Source: Enterocloster bolteae (lineage in GTDB: Bacteria > Bacillota > Clostridia > Lachnospirales > Lachnospiraceae). Taken from it: a DNA stretch of 64,000 bases. Numbering within the stretch: the first letter of the stretch is position 1; each line of letters opens with the position of its first letter. The position numbers were made by a program, and so were the translations under genes. Where the stretch lies: assembly GCA_021772025.1 (NCBI GenBank), contig JAETNT010000002.1:1-64000 (forward strand). The letters are read 5' to 3'. This document shows positions 37,950-47,439 of this stretch, piece by piece. The notes below the pieces were generated by a model, which saw only the letters and a list, made by a program, of their open reading frames with translations, ran no database searches and was not told the DNA's origin.

Positions 37950-39389
37950 TCAAAATTTTTTCCAAGTGTCCCGCACAAATAGCAGCAATAATGGGAACAG
38001 CTCCAAACGGCCTGCCAGCATATCAAAAATCAAGATCACCTTTGCGCCATTGCTGAAAATGGAAAAGTTGGCGGACGGGCCTACCAGCTCCAGCCCGGGA
38101 CCGATATTATTTAAGGTAGCTGCCACCGCTGTAAAGTTGGTAACCAAATCCAGGTTATCGAAGGCCAGGAACAGAATGGAAAAAGAAAACAGCAGCACAT
38201 AAGCAACCATAAAAACATTGGTGGAACGGACAACCTCATGCTCAATGGCTTTGCCGTCCATTTTAATCCGCTTCACGCTCTTCGGGTGCAGGTACTGAAG
38301 CAGCTCCTTCCTTACGGTTTTTATCAAAATTAAAAATCTGGACACCTTGATGCCGCCGCCGGTGCTTCCTGCACAGGCGCCTACAAACATCAGCATAACT
38401 AAAATCGTTCTGGATACCTGGGGCCATAAATCAAAATCAGCCGTAGAATATCCCGTAGTGGTAATAATGGAAGCCACCTGAAAAGCCGCCTGCTGAAAGG
38501 CCTCCGCCACACTGCCGTACAGATGCCAGATGTTGGCGGTAATCACCAAAACCGCCACCCCGATAATAGCAAGATACCCCTTCACCTCTTCGATCTGGAA
38601 AGCCTGTCTGGCCTTTCCCATCAGGATAAAAAAGTAAGCGCTAAAGTTTATGCCGAACAAAATCATAAAAATGGTGATAATTACCTGATGGTACACGGAA
38701 TAACCGGCAATGCTGTCATTGCGGATGCCAAAGCCTCCTGTACCTGCGGTTCCAAAGGACAGAGTCAATGCATCGAAGAGCGGCATGCGGCCAATAAGCA
38801 GCAAAACAACCTCCAGCACCGTCATGCCGATATAAATTTTGTAAAGAATCTTTGCTGTAGAACGTACCTTAGGCACCAGGCGGCTGACAGAAGGACCCGG
38901 GCTTTCCGCCTTCATAATATTCATATGGAATCCGCCGCTCATAGGAATCAGAGTCAGCAAAAACACCAGTACTCCCATACCGCCGATCCAGTGAGTAAAG
39001 CTTCTCCAGAACAGAATACTTCTGGGCAGTTCCTCCACAGATAAAAGAATGCTGGCTCCGGTGGTGGTAAATCCGGAAACCGTCTCAAACAGAGCGTCGA
39101 TAGGATTTTTAATCGCCCCGCTGAAAGCAAAAGGCAGGGCGCCCATTACGCTTAGGGCTATCCAGCTTAAAGCCACGCTTACAAATCCCTCTCTGGCGAA
39201 AAACACCTGACTGCGGGGCTTTGTATACTTCAAAACCATACCGGTAAAAAGACAGATCACTATGGTTTCCACAAAAGCCCAGATGGCTGTTTCTCCGTAA
39301 ATCAATGCCACAATGGCGGACGGAGCCATCAGTGCGGCTTCCAAAACCAGTGTCCAGCCCACAATATATTTAATTATTCCATAGTTCAT
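37950..39389 (-). CDS. trkH: Trk potassium uptake membrane subunit
   Basis: This 479-residue membrane channel has four pore repeats. Filter-like segments include SGFTTTGASIL and TAGTGGFGIRNDS, with later ITTTGYSTADFD and AATLNNIGPG. It is translated from the ATG three bases after trkA. Together they form a TrkAH potassium (or sodium-driven KtrAB-like) system. Confidence 0.95.
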   Translation of the reverse strand: MNYGIIKYIVGWTLVLEAALMAPSAIVALIYGETAIWAFVETIVICLFTGMVLKYTKPRSQVFFAREGFVSVALSWIALSVMGALPFAFSGAIKNPIDALFETVSGFTTTGASILLSVEELPRSILFWRSFTHWIGGMGVLVFLLTLIPMSGGFHMNIMKAESPGPSVSRLVPKVRSTAKILYKIYIGMTVLEVVLLLIGRMPLFDALTLSFGTAGTGGFGIRNDSIAGYSVYHQVIITIFMILFGINFSAYFFILMGKARQAFQIEEVKGYLAIIGVAVLVITANIWHLYGSVAEAFQQAAFQVASIITTTGYSTADFDLWPQVSRTILVMLMFVGACAGSTGGGIKVSRFLILIKTVRKELLQYLHPKSVKRIKMDGKAIEHEVVRSTNVFMVAYVLLFSFSILFLAFDNLDLVTNFTAVAATLNNIGPGLELVGPSANFSIFSNGAKVILIFDMLAGRLELFPLLLLFVRDTWKKF

Positions 39390-39392
39390 GGC

Positions 39393-40757
39393 TTATACCT
39401 GTTTTCTGAGAATGTCGTTGACATCCTGAAGCCCTTTCTGCGTGGTTACGATAATAACGGTATCTCCTACCTCAATCTGATCATGACCTCTGGGAATAAT
39501 AATCCGGCCATTGTGGTTAATGCAAACCACCAGAAGATTCTTTTTTAGAGATAGATCCATCAGCGGTACTCCTACTACCGGACCGTGTTCCCGGATAGAA
39601 AATTCCAGAGCCTCCGCCTTATTATCTAAAATCTGGTACAAAGTCTCCACGTTACTGCCGATGGAGTTCTGCATGGCCCGGACATACTGGAGAATGTAAT
39701 CCGCTGTAATGTATTTCGGATAAATGACGCTTCCCAAGTCCAGCTTATCAATAATACTGTCAAAGGCAAACCGGTTCACCTTCGTAACCAGCTTGGCGTT
39801 GCTCTGCTCCTTGGCGTAAAGGGAGAGGAAAATATTTTCCTCGTCAATATTGGTCAGGGGAACAAATGCTTCTGTAGAAGGCAGACCGGATTGAAGGAGA
39901 AGCTTCTTATCCGTTCCGTCTCCATTGATAATCACAGCCTCAGGCAAAAGCTCACTTAATTCGTCGCACCGCCTGATATCCTGCTCTACAATCCGCACCT
40001 TAATCTTCATATGGAGAAGCTGCTTTGCCAGATAATAGCCTACGGTTCCTCCTCCTACAATCAAAGCGTCTTTTACCTGATTAGTAGCTAACCCGATCTT
40101 CTTAAAGAAAGCGGCCGAATTTTTCGGCGAAGCTACAATAGAAACCAGATCATTATCCTTTAAAATAAAATTTCCGCCGGGGATAATTACCTCCCCGTCT
40201 CTCTCAACCCCGCAGATGAGAACATCGCACTTAAACCGATCCGACAAACCGGATACTGCCAGACCGTCCATATGAAATTCCGGCTTTATTTTAAATTTTA
40301 AAAGCTCTACGCGGCCTTTGGCAAAGGTATCGATCTGGATAGCCGACGGAAAGCGCAGAAGCCTTGCCATCTCCGTTGCAGTGGCAAACTCCGGGTTTAA
40401 GCTCATGGAAATGCCCAGCCGCTCTTTAATAAAGTTAATTTCCTCGCTGTAAATCGGATTTCGCACACGGGCAACGGTGTGGCATTTACTTACCTTTTTT
40501 GCAATCAGGCAGCACAAAAGGTTTAACTCGTCCGAATTGGTTACGGCAATCAGCATATCCGCCGTCTCAATGCCCGCTTCCTTCTGAATTCCAATGCTGG
40601 CGCCGTTGCCGATTAAATACATGGCATCAATCTCCTCGGTAAACTCCTGAAGTTTCTGGCCATTGGTGTCAATCAAAATAATGTCATGCTGTTCCTCACT
40701 CAGCTGCTGGGCCAGGGTTCTTCCTACTTTCCCGCATCCGATGATAATAACTTTCAT
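39393..40757 (-). CDS. trkA: Trk potassium uptake NAD-binding regulator
   Basis: This cytosolic gating protein has 454 residues with two RCK-N/RCK-C units. The dinucleotide sites are GCGKVGRTLAQQL (about 8-20) and GGGTVGYYLAKQL (about 235-247). The length fits TrkA rather than the half-size KtrA. A TATAAT lies about 45 bp upstream. It is the promoter-proximal gene of the trkA-trkH operon. Confidence 0.96.
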   Translation of the reverse strand: MKVIIIGCGKVGRTLAQQLSEEQHDIILIDTNGQKLQEFTEEIDAMYLIGNGASIGIQKEAGIETADMLIAVTNSDELNLLCCLIAKKVSKCHTVARVRNPIYSEEINFIKERLGISMSLNPEFATATEMARLLRFPSAIQIDTFAKGRVELLKFKIKPEFHMDGLAVSGLSDRFKCDVLICGVERDGEVIIPGGNFILKDNDLVSIVASPKNSAAFFKKIGLATNQVKDALIVGGGTVGYYLAKQLLHMKIKVRIVEQDIRRCDELSELLPEAVIINGDGTDKKLLLQSGLPSTEAFVPLTNIDEENIFLSLYAKEQSNAKLVTKVNRFAFDSIIDKLDLGSVIYPKYITADYILQYVRAMQNSIGSNVETLYQILDNKAEALEFSIREHGPVVGVPLMDLSLKKNLLVVCINHNGRIIIPRGHDQIEVGDTVIIVTTQKGLQDVNDILRKQV

Positions 40758-40870
40758 CTCTTCCTCCGCAATCAGATAGTATTCTATAAGCCAACTTCTC
40801 TATTATACCATTTTAATACTTTTTGAAAATAGGAAATTTCTTTAATTTACATTTTTCCTGTTTTTTCGTA

Positions 40871-40915
40871 AAAAAAGACGGGTAAAAGCAATGCCTTTTC
40901 ACCCGTCTTTTTCTG
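40871..40915. terminator. Terminator of the second CUT1 operon
   Basis: AAAGACGGGTAAAAG pairs with CTTTTCACCCGTCTTT with one mismatch and has A/T-runs on both flanks. It lies just after the carbohydrate-binding gene on the minus strand and upstream of trkA. Confidence 0.9.
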
Positions 40916-40939
40916 CGCTGATAACAGAGTCTTTCTATG

Positions 40940-41740
40940 TTACCGGCTGCTCTCTCTGCCGTAAACCTCAATCTGGGTCAGCGCCGGGAACGGCGAGGGA
41001 TCCTCTGCCTTAATCAGTTCTCCCAGCTTGATCCAGGAAATATTCTTCTTTTCAATGGCAAAGGTATGGCTCTCCACACTCTTTTCCATGTCCACTATCT
41101 GACTGGTTCCGTCAGAGAAAGTCAAAGTGGCTTTTATCCACCAGTTGTCATGGGGGAAATCGGCCCTGGTATAAAGTACAATGGTATCAAAATCCACAGG
41201 GCGGCCAAAATCCAGGGTCATTTCCGCGTCATCCTGACGGTTGATTCCCCATGACTCATAGGGCCAGTTGCCATGACTTACATTGGCTACCACACCGTCT
41301 ATAGCGTTGCGGGCTGCAAAAACCGCTTCTCCTCTGGTCTCTACATTGGCATAGGTATGGGGATAGCAGCCGGGGTCGCCGTGCTGATCCATCACATTTT
41401 TCGCCAAATTTTTGTAGGAAGCCGTCTCCCAGGCCTTAGCCCGGCGCAGCGTCAGATAGTGGCGTTCTCCGGTAAAAGCTTTTGGATTATAGGAGGTCTT
41501 TTTTTCCTCAAAGGGCACATCATAAACCACCTGCTCTTTGGTTATATATACAAACGACTCGTCCATGGTATCGTCCACTCTCACTACATAAAACGCCTCT
41601 GTCTCGGGAAAGGCAAACAAAATCTGATCCCCGGGAGCGTACTCCCCCTCCCAGGCCAGAATCACCTCCCCGGTCTTTAAAGCCTTTGCCTGGGCCTTTG
41701 TGACGCCTTCCCTATCTCTTACTGTAATTGCTGCTTCCAT
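40940..41740 (-). CDS. Cytosolic protein with F5/8-type-C-like carbohydrate-binding module
   Basis: The 266 residues have no signal peptide. The N-terminal half (about 1-95) is a small beta domain; the C-terminal half (about 120-262) looks like a discoidin-type beta-sandwich, with NAIDGVVANVSHGNWPYESWG and MTLDFGRPVDFDTIVLYTR. Such modules normally bind glycans outside the cell. Here it closes a sugar ABC operon, 107 bp after the MalG-like gene. It could bind imported oligosaccharide or be an unrecognised enzyme. Family assignment is by pattern only. Confidence 0.75.
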   Translation of the reverse strand: MEAAITVRDREGVTKAQAKALKTGEVILAWEGEYAPGDQILFAFPETEAFYVVRVDDTMDESFVYITKEQVVYDVPFEEKKTSYNPKAFTGERHYLTLRRAKAWETASYKNLAKNVMDQHGDPGCYPHTYANVETRGEAVFAARNAIDGVVANVSHGNWPYESWGINRQDDAEMTLDFGRPVDFDTIVLYTRADFPHDNWWIKATLTFSDGTSQIVDMEKSVESHTFAIEKKNISWIKLGELIKAEDPSPFPALTQIEVYGRESSR

Positions 41741-41846
41741 AAAAACTCCCTCCTGAAATGTATTCTGGCTCTATTCTACAACAAGAAGCCGCTCTGTGGA
41801 AATACACAATTTTATCAATTTGTTGTCATTTTTTGCAAAAGCTAGA

Positions 41847-42683
41847 TTACCCTTTTACGCCGGTTGCCGCAATTCCTTCTACAAAGTATTTCTGCAGGGC
41901 CAGGAATACAATCAGTACCGGAATCAGAGACAGAACAGATGCTGCCATAATAAGGCCGTACTCGGACGAGTTCTGTCCGATAAACATACGCAGGCCAATC
42001 TGAAGGGTTTTCTTGGCTTCGGTCTTTAAGTAGATCAACGGGCCAAGGAAGTCGTTCCAGGTGTTTACAAAGGTAAAAATAGTCAGCGTGGACAATGCCG
42101 GCTTTGCCAGAGGCAGCATGATTTTTCCGTAAATCTGGTACTCGCTCATTCCGTCAATGCGGGCCGCCTCGCACAGCTCGTCCGGAATCCCCTGATAAAA
42201 CTGGCGCATCATAAATACTCCGAAAGCGGAGAATGCCTGCAAACAGATAATAGCCAAATGAGTATCATTAAGGCCAAAGGATCTCATCATCATAAATTGG
42301 GGAACCATGTATACCTGCCAAGGTACGGCGATAGTTGCCACGTAGGCCAGAAACAGGATATTTTTATAATGAAAATTCAGCTTGGCAAAGGCATAGGCCG
42401 CAAAACTGCTGGTAAAAAGCTGCAGAAGGGTTACGATAATTGTCAGCTTGGCAGTATTTAGCACAAACTTTGCCAGCGGGATCTTAGTCCAGATCTTTAC
42501 GTAGTTTTGCCACTGGGGATTTTCCGGAATCCACTGAATCGGTACAATAAATACGTCTTTATCCAGTTTTAAGGAAGATGACAGCATCCATGCAAACGGA
42601 ACCAGCATCAAAAGGGAAATAAAGATCAGCACCCCATAGAGGATTATTTTGGTAATTTTTTCGTGTTGGCGTTTTCCTTTCAT
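41847..42683 (-). CDS. CUT1 sugar ABC transporter permease, MalG-like
   Basis: This second permease of the YesMN-linked transporter has 278 residues and six hydrophobic helices. The coupling motif is LCEAARIDGMSEYQIY, and the protein ends FVEGIAATGVKG. It lies 12 bp after the MalF-like gene. No ATPase gene is nearby. Confidence 0.94.
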   Translation of the reverse strand: MKGKRQHEKITKIILYGVLIFISLLMLVPFAWMLSSSLKLDKDVFIVPIQWIPENPQWQNYVKIWTKIPLAKFVLNTAKLTIIVTLLQLFTSSFAAYAFAKLNFHYKNILFLAYVATIAVPWQVYMVPQFMMMRSFGLNDTHLAIICLQAFSAFGVFMMRQFYQGIPDELCEAARIDGMSEYQIYGKIMLPLAKPALSTLTIFTFVNTWNDFLGPLIYLKTEAKKTLQIGLRMFIGQNSSEYGLIMAASVLSLIPVLIVFLALQKYFVEGIAATGVKG

Positions 42684-42695
42684 CTTTCCCCCTCC

Positions 42696-43775
42696 TTAAT
42701 TTGCGTATTTTTTCTCGCCTCTGAACTGGATGATGGTAACAGCCAGAACCAGAAGGAAGAGAACCATTGCTACAGCGCTTGCATATCCTAAATTCCAATT
42801 GCGGAATGCTTCTTCATAGATATGGTACACCAGTACGATTGCGGATTCGTTGATTACTCCGTTAGAGCCGCCTGCCAGCATGTAAACAATGTCGTACACT
42901 TTAAAGCAGTTGATGGTCAAAATAATGGTAACAAAAAAGGTGGTAGGCTGAAGCTGGGGCCAGGTAATGTAGCGGAATTTTTGCCAGGAGCCAGCGCCGT
43001 CTAAGCTTGCCGCCTCGTACAGCTCGGCGTTGATTCCCTGAAGGCCTGCTAAGTAAATCACCATGTAATAGCCCATATTTTTCCAGACACTAAACAATAC
43101 AATGGTAAACATTACCCAATCCTTGCTGGCCGCCCATTTGGGAAGTTTGTTGGCTGCCACATGGAATACATTATACAAAAGCATATTCACCGGACCGCTC
43201 TTTGCCGGAGAGAACAGCATGTTCCAAACTGCCGCTACCGCTACCAGGGAGGCAACATAGGGGAAAAAGCTGACAGTACGGAAGAAATTTCTTCCCTTAA
43301 TCTTCTGATTTAATACCACCGCAAGGCCGATGGCGGCTGCCAATGTCATGGGAACCGTGGCAATACAGTAGATAATCGTGTTTTTAAAGGACGCTATAAA
43401 CCGAGAATTTCCGAACATTTCCATAAAGTTGTCAAAAGCCGCAAACTCTATGGCCGTGTTTCCGTCCCATTTTAAAAATGCCAGAACGAATGCAAAAATA
43501 ACCGGCCCCAGAGTGAATACGGCAAAGCCAATGAAATTAGGGGCGATAAAGGAATATGCAATCAAATCTCTTTTCTGCTGCCTGGTCATCCTTTCTCCGG
43601 TTTTGACCTGCTTAATTTTTTCTTCTACCGTTACGATTTGGGCCATTAATCTCTGCCGTTTTTTTGAATCCGTCTCCTCCGCCGCCCGGGCTTCAAGGTC
43701 TGCAAGCCTGGGAGTAAGCTTTGCAAGTTTCTGCTCTATAACAGCGGGATCTACGTTTTTTCTTTTTGCTGCCAT
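42696..43775 (-). CDS. CUT1 sugar ABC transporter permease with N-terminal coiled coil
   Basis: This MalF-like permease is 359 residues, longer than the usual 290-310. The first 65 or so residues are charged and heptad-like (LAKLTPRLADLEARAAEE, then RQRLMAQIVTVEEKIKQV), predicting a cytosolic coiled coil before helix 1. The core has six helices and the coupling motif LYEAASLDGAGSWQKF. The start at 43775 has GGAGGAAGGG-type spacing. The extension could contact an ATPase or a partner protein; this is inference. Confidence 0.92.
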   Translation of the reverse strand: MAAKRKNVDPAVIEQKLAKLTPRLADLEARAAEETDSKKRQRLMAQIVTVEEKIKQVKTGERMTRQQKRDLIAYSFIAPNFIGFAVFTLGPVIFAFVLAFLKWDGNTAIEFAAFDNFMEMFGNSRFIASFKNTIIYCIATVPMTLAAAIGLAVVLNQKIKGRNFFRTVSFFPYVASLVAVAAVWNMLFSPAKSGPVNMLLYNVFHVAANKLPKWAASKDWVMFTIVLFSVWKNMGYYMVIYLAGLQGINAELYEAASLDGAGSWQKFRYITWPQLQPTTFFVTIILTINCFKVYDIVYMLAGGSNGVINESAIVLVYHIYEEAFRNWNLGYASAVAMVLFLLVLAVTIIQFRGEKKYAN

Positions 43776-43808
43776 ACCCTTCCTCCTGTTTTTGTTTTCT
43801 GCATGTAA

Positions 43809-43834
43809 GAAGCGGACCGTTTAAAGTCCGCTTC
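43809..43834 (-). other. Intercistronic hairpin after the receptor gene
   Basis: GAAGCGGAC and GTCCGCTTC form a perfect 9-bp stem with an 8-nt loop between the receptor and permease genes. It has no T-run. It may protect the receptor mRNA or reduce downstream expression. Confidence 0.75.
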
Positions 43835-43904
43835 GTGTTCATACAAACCATTTGACGAAATGCTAATTAAAACAGCGTGCTAGTGTGGTGTGTGGGGATT
43901 TTCT

Positions 43905-45278
43905 CTATTCAGCCAGAATCGCGCCGATTTTCTCATTCATCTGTGCAATTCCCTCATCAATGGTAATGCTCTCAGTCATAATGCCGTCATGAGCCTCATT
44001 TAATACGGTTTCAATCTCGGCGCTCTTTGGATGTACAGGCATTTCCAGATACAGGTTTGCAGTCTGAAGCGCTTCTTTGCTGGCGTCGTCAGACGGGAAA
44101 CCATCTACGGATGCCACCATCTCAGCGATAGACTCGTTCATAGATGCCGGGATGGAGCCGGTGGAAGCGATAATTTCAGCTCCCTCCTCGCCGGTTACAA
44201 ACTTTACGAATTCCCAAGCCAGATCCTTGTTAGGAGCAGAGGTGGGGATTGCTAAAGCGGTAATGGTTGCCAAAGTGGAACCAGGTTCTACGCCCTCAGC
44301 GTGAGGATATTTTGCAAGGCCCCAGTTGGTGCAGTCTGTGTACTCGCCGGTCTTGATCTTGTCAATAAGAGTGGGAATAAACCAGGAACCCATATTCATC
44401 ATTCCTACGTTGCCCTGAGAGAAAGCGCCGGAGTAATGAAGGCTGGAGGTCTTTAAGGTTGCGTAATCCTGGCATACGCCGTCCTGCTGCTGCTTTAAGA
44501 TCATCTCATAATAGGGCTTGGTAAAATCATAAGTACCGCCTACAATAGAGTTTTTGCCGTCTAAGATGCCAAATAGCTGGATCGCGCTTCTCCAAGTGTG
44601 ATAGTGAGCGCCGTATACTTCCTGTCCCGGATCGGTAACTGTCAGCTTTCTTGCCAGCTCGTCATACTGCTCAAAGGTCATATCATTGCTGGGATACTCT
44701 ACGCCTGCCGCATCAAATACGTCCTTATTGTAGAACAGTACCCAGAAATCGCTTCTGAAAGGCAGTTCGTACAGATTTCCGTCCACGGTTACCTGATCGG
44801 TAATGCCTCCGTACATCTTTAAATCAATGCCGTCGGCCTTAATCCGATCATTCAGAGGCTCTAACACTCCCTTATTTACCAGGGTCGCGTATCCGGGAAC
44901 ATCCTTGATGCAGACAACGTCAAAGTCGGATCCGGATCCGGTTAATTCGGTTGCCAGCACAGTCTGGTAATCAGAAGATCCAAGGTCTACCATCTCTACG
45001 GTTACTCCGGGATGGGCGGCTTCAAAGGCCTCAATCAACGGCTCATAATAAGTGGTTAAACTGATGTCCCATACAGACCATTTTAAAGTAGTGTTTTCAC
45101 CGGAAGCTGCAGCGGTGGTTTCTGCCGGTTTTTCAGCGCCAGCGCTATTATCAGCTGCGGCAGCGGTAGTATCAGCCGGAGCGGCGGTGGTGGCGTCTGA
45201 TGCGGAGCCTCCGCATCCAGCCAGGCTGGCTGCTGCGAGAGATGCTGCAAGTGTCAGGCTTACAAATCTTTTTTTCAT
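43905..45278 (-). CDS. CUT1 sugar ABC transporter substrate-binding lipoprotein
   Basis: This lipid-anchored receptor has 457 residues. The signal peptide ends in lipobox LAGC, followed by an Ala/Thr/Asp linker and a family 1 solute-binding fold (LKWSVWDISLTTYYEPLIEAF). It heads the operon and diverges from a YesM-type kinase gene; such pairs usually control the adjacent transporter. Ligand is unknown, but a uronate-containing oligosaccharide is suggested by the heparinase-type lyase beyond the sensors. Confidence 0.93.
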   Translation of the reverse strand: MKKRFVSLTLAASLAAASLAGCGGSASDATTAAPADTTAAAADNSAGAEKPAETTAAASGENTTLKWSVWDISLTTYYEPLIEAFEAAHPGVTVEMVDLGSSDYQTVLATELTGSGSDFDVVCIKDVPGYATLVNKGVLEPLNDRIKADGIDLKMYGGITDQVTVDGNLYELPFRSDFWVLFYNKDVFDAAGVEYPSNDMTFEQYDELARKLTVTDPGQEVYGAHYHTWRSAIQLFGILDGKNSIVGGTYDFTKPYYEMILKQQQDGVCQDYATLKTSSLHYSGAFSQGNVGMMNMGSWFIPTLIDKIKTGEYTDCTNWGLAKYPHAEGVEPGSTLATITALAIPTSAPNKDLAWEFVKFVTGEEGAEIIASTGSIPASMNESIAEMVASVDGFPSDDASKEALQTANLYLEMPVHPKSAEIETVLNEAHDGIMTESITIDEGIAQMNEKIGAILAE

Positions 45279-45360
45279 GTTTCCTTCCTCCTGATTTTCA
45301 TCATCTTTGTCATGTTTGACTATGGCCTTATTATATCCTCCAATCCTCCCTTTCTGAATG

Positions 45361-45382
45361 GAATATTGTTTAGAAAATATTC
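45361..45382. promoter_or_regulatory. Inverted repeat in the receptor/YesM divergent region
   Basis: GAATATT and AATATTC (45361-45367 and 45376-45382) flank an 8-nt centre. A TATAAT in minus sense near 45333-45338 would be the receptor -10, so the repeat lies just upstream of that promoter, a typical activator position. The YesN-type regulator is a candidate binder. Confidence 0.45.
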
Positions 45383-45564
45383 ACTATTCCAATCCTTATT
45401 TCATTTCTTCTTTGGGACAGATTGCATAAAAATGTAATTTTCTACGAGAATCCGGTAAATTTTTATGATTTTATTTCCAATCTTCTCAAAAACTGGTATG
45501 ATTAAGGTAAAACATGTATCTATCGTATAAATATATAATTTAAAGAAGCTGCAGGAGATGTGTA

Positions 45565-47439
45565 ATGAAATTCCCTTTTCCAAAAACCATCCGGGTAAAG
45601 CTGATGGCCGCTGCCGCCGGAATCACCCTGGTTATTTCCCTTCTTACTCTAACCATATATTTTTTCGTATTTCAGTCCTTTTTAAGGAAAAATCAGGTTC
45701 AGTCCTCGGAGTTCAACCTGCAGCTTGTAACCGCCAATGTAGCTGCCAATATGGCGGATATTATTTATTTCAGCAAGTGGACCTGCTCCAGCAGTGCGGT
45801 GCTTCACTATCTGGAACAGTTGGGAAGTGCGGACGGCCTCCCTCTGTCCGCCAGCGCCGACTCTGGCAATCTGCGGCCATTGGCTCTTTCCTCCTTTGAG
45901 CGTTTTAAAGAGGAATACCAGAACACGCCTCCCAAAGACTACATTACCCATGCTCTGATCTCCACTGCCAGCCGGAATAATTTTCTCCACATTTTGGGGC
46001 CGTCAGAGGGCAGCCGTCCTCATGCCGCAGATATTGTATACCAGGCCCCTTATTTTGAAACTCTTTTCCAGGCCAGAGATTTTTCCTGGATTGGGTTAAA
46101 GGACGATTTATTTGTCAACGTCAATCCTCCCAAAGTACTTCCCATTATTCGCCCGGTGTATAATGAATTTAATTCCGATATTATCGGCTGGTCCTATTTA
46201 AGCGTCAGCCAGGAACTATTTACGGATTACTTAAACGCCTATCCCCTTGGAGATGACGGAATGCTGTTTTTTACCATGGGAGATATTACCTATTACCTTA
46301 AAGATGGGGAATTTGAAATAGCCCGAGATCTGTGTACTCCTCTGAAGGAGTTAAACGCCTATTCCCTAAACGACGCCACCACAGTCCAGACCGTAGAGAT
46401 GGCAGACGGAAGCAGGCGGACTATGATTACCATCCCGGTGGAGGGTGTAGAGGGCTGGTCCTTCTCCCAAATTTTGTCAGAGCAGCAGTTTGCCCAGCAG
46501 AAAAAGTTTTATTATATGCTGATTGCCGGGATCTGCCTGACCATCTTCTGTCTGGGCCTGCTTTTAATGCTTCTGTTAAACCGGATTATTAATGTGCCGG
46601 TAAAGGCCATCAAACAAAAGATTGATGCCGTATCCCAGGGGGATTTCTCCAGAGATCCGTCTATTGAGTGGGAGCACGAGCTGGGTGATATCGGAAAAGG
46701 CATTAATTCCCTGTCCACCAGCATTGTCACTCTTATGGACAAGCGGATTGAGGATGAACGGCACAAAAAAGATTTGGAATACCAGATTCTTCAGAGCCAG
46801 ATTAATCCGCATTTTCTCTACAACACTTTAAATTCCATCAAATGGATGGCAACCATCCAGGGAGCAGGAGGCATTGCGGAAATGACCACTGCTCTGGCAA
46901 GGCTGATGAAAAATGTTTCCAAGGGCACCAATGTCCCCATTACTCTCCGGGAAGAGCTGGAACTGGTAAAGGATTATTTTCTGATTCTCCAGTACCGGTA
47001 CGGCGGCAGCATTTCCCTGGACTGTACGGTTTGCAGCGAAGATCTGTATGATTGCCGGATTCACCGGTTTACCCTCCAGCCTATTATCGAAAATTCCATG
47101 TTCCACGGCATCGAGCCAAAGGGACAGGCCGGAAAAATCACGGTTACCGCTATGGCGGAAACCGCCAGCTTCGGCAAGGTTCTGCGGATTTCCGTTACGG
47201 ATAACGGCGTCGGCATGTCCCAGGAAGCTATTGAGAAGGTTCTTCACGGAGATGAGATTACCAGCGCCGACTTTTTCCGCCATGTAGGCATTAACAATGT
47301 AAACCGGCGTATTCAATACGCTTACGGGGAAAATTACGGCATCTCTATTACCAGCCAAGTGGGCAGCTACACCACTACCACCATTACCATTCCTTATTCA
47401 ACGGAGGAAAATTATGATAAAGCTATTGATTGTAGATGA
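45565..47439 (+). CDS. YesM-type sensor histidine kinase
   Basis: This membrane kinase has 624 residues. Helix 1 is near residues 13-37, followed by an extracytoplasmic sensor of about 270 residues and helix 2 at about 313-337. HAMP, the His-kinase domain with QINPHFLYNTLNS (phospho-His) and a C-terminal ATPase domain follow. GGAG precedes the ATG. It overlaps the regulator gene by 26 bp. It likely senses a sugar or receptor complex and controls the divergent CUT1 operon. Confidence 0.94.
   Translation: MKFPFPKTIRVKLMAAAAGITLVISLLTLTIYFFVFQSFLRKNQVQSSEFNLQLVTANVAANMADIIYFSKWTCSSSAVLHYLEQLGSADGLPLSASADSGNLRPLALSSFERFKEEYQNTPPKDYITHALISTASRNNFLHILGPSEGSRPHAADIVYQAPYFETLFQARDFSWIGLKDDLFVNVNPPKVLPIIRPVYNEFNSDIIGWSYLSVSQELFTDYLNAYPLGDDGMLFFTMGDITYYLKDGEFEIARDLCTPLKELNAYSLNDATTVQTVEMADGSRRTMITIPVEGVEGWSFSQILSEQQFAQQKKFYYMLIAGICLTIFCLGLLLMLLLNRIINVPVKAIKQKIDAVSQGDFSRDPSIEWEHELGDIGKGINSLSTSIVTLMDKRIEDERHKKDLEYQILQSQINPHFLYNTLNSIKWMATIQGAGGIAEMTTALARLMKNVSKGTNVPITLREELELVKDYFLILQYRYGGSISLDCTVCSEDLYDCRIHRFTLQPIIENSMFHGIEPKGQAGKITVTAMAETASFGKVLRISVTDNGVGMSQEAIEKVLHGDEITSADFFRHVGINNVNRRIQYAYGENYGISITSQVGSYTTTTITIPYSTEENYDKAIDCR

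Noticed and set aside
45558-45899. Overlapping frames within the kinase and other long genes
   Set aside because: They are out-of-frame readings of well-supported genes, with biased composition and no ribosome sites.
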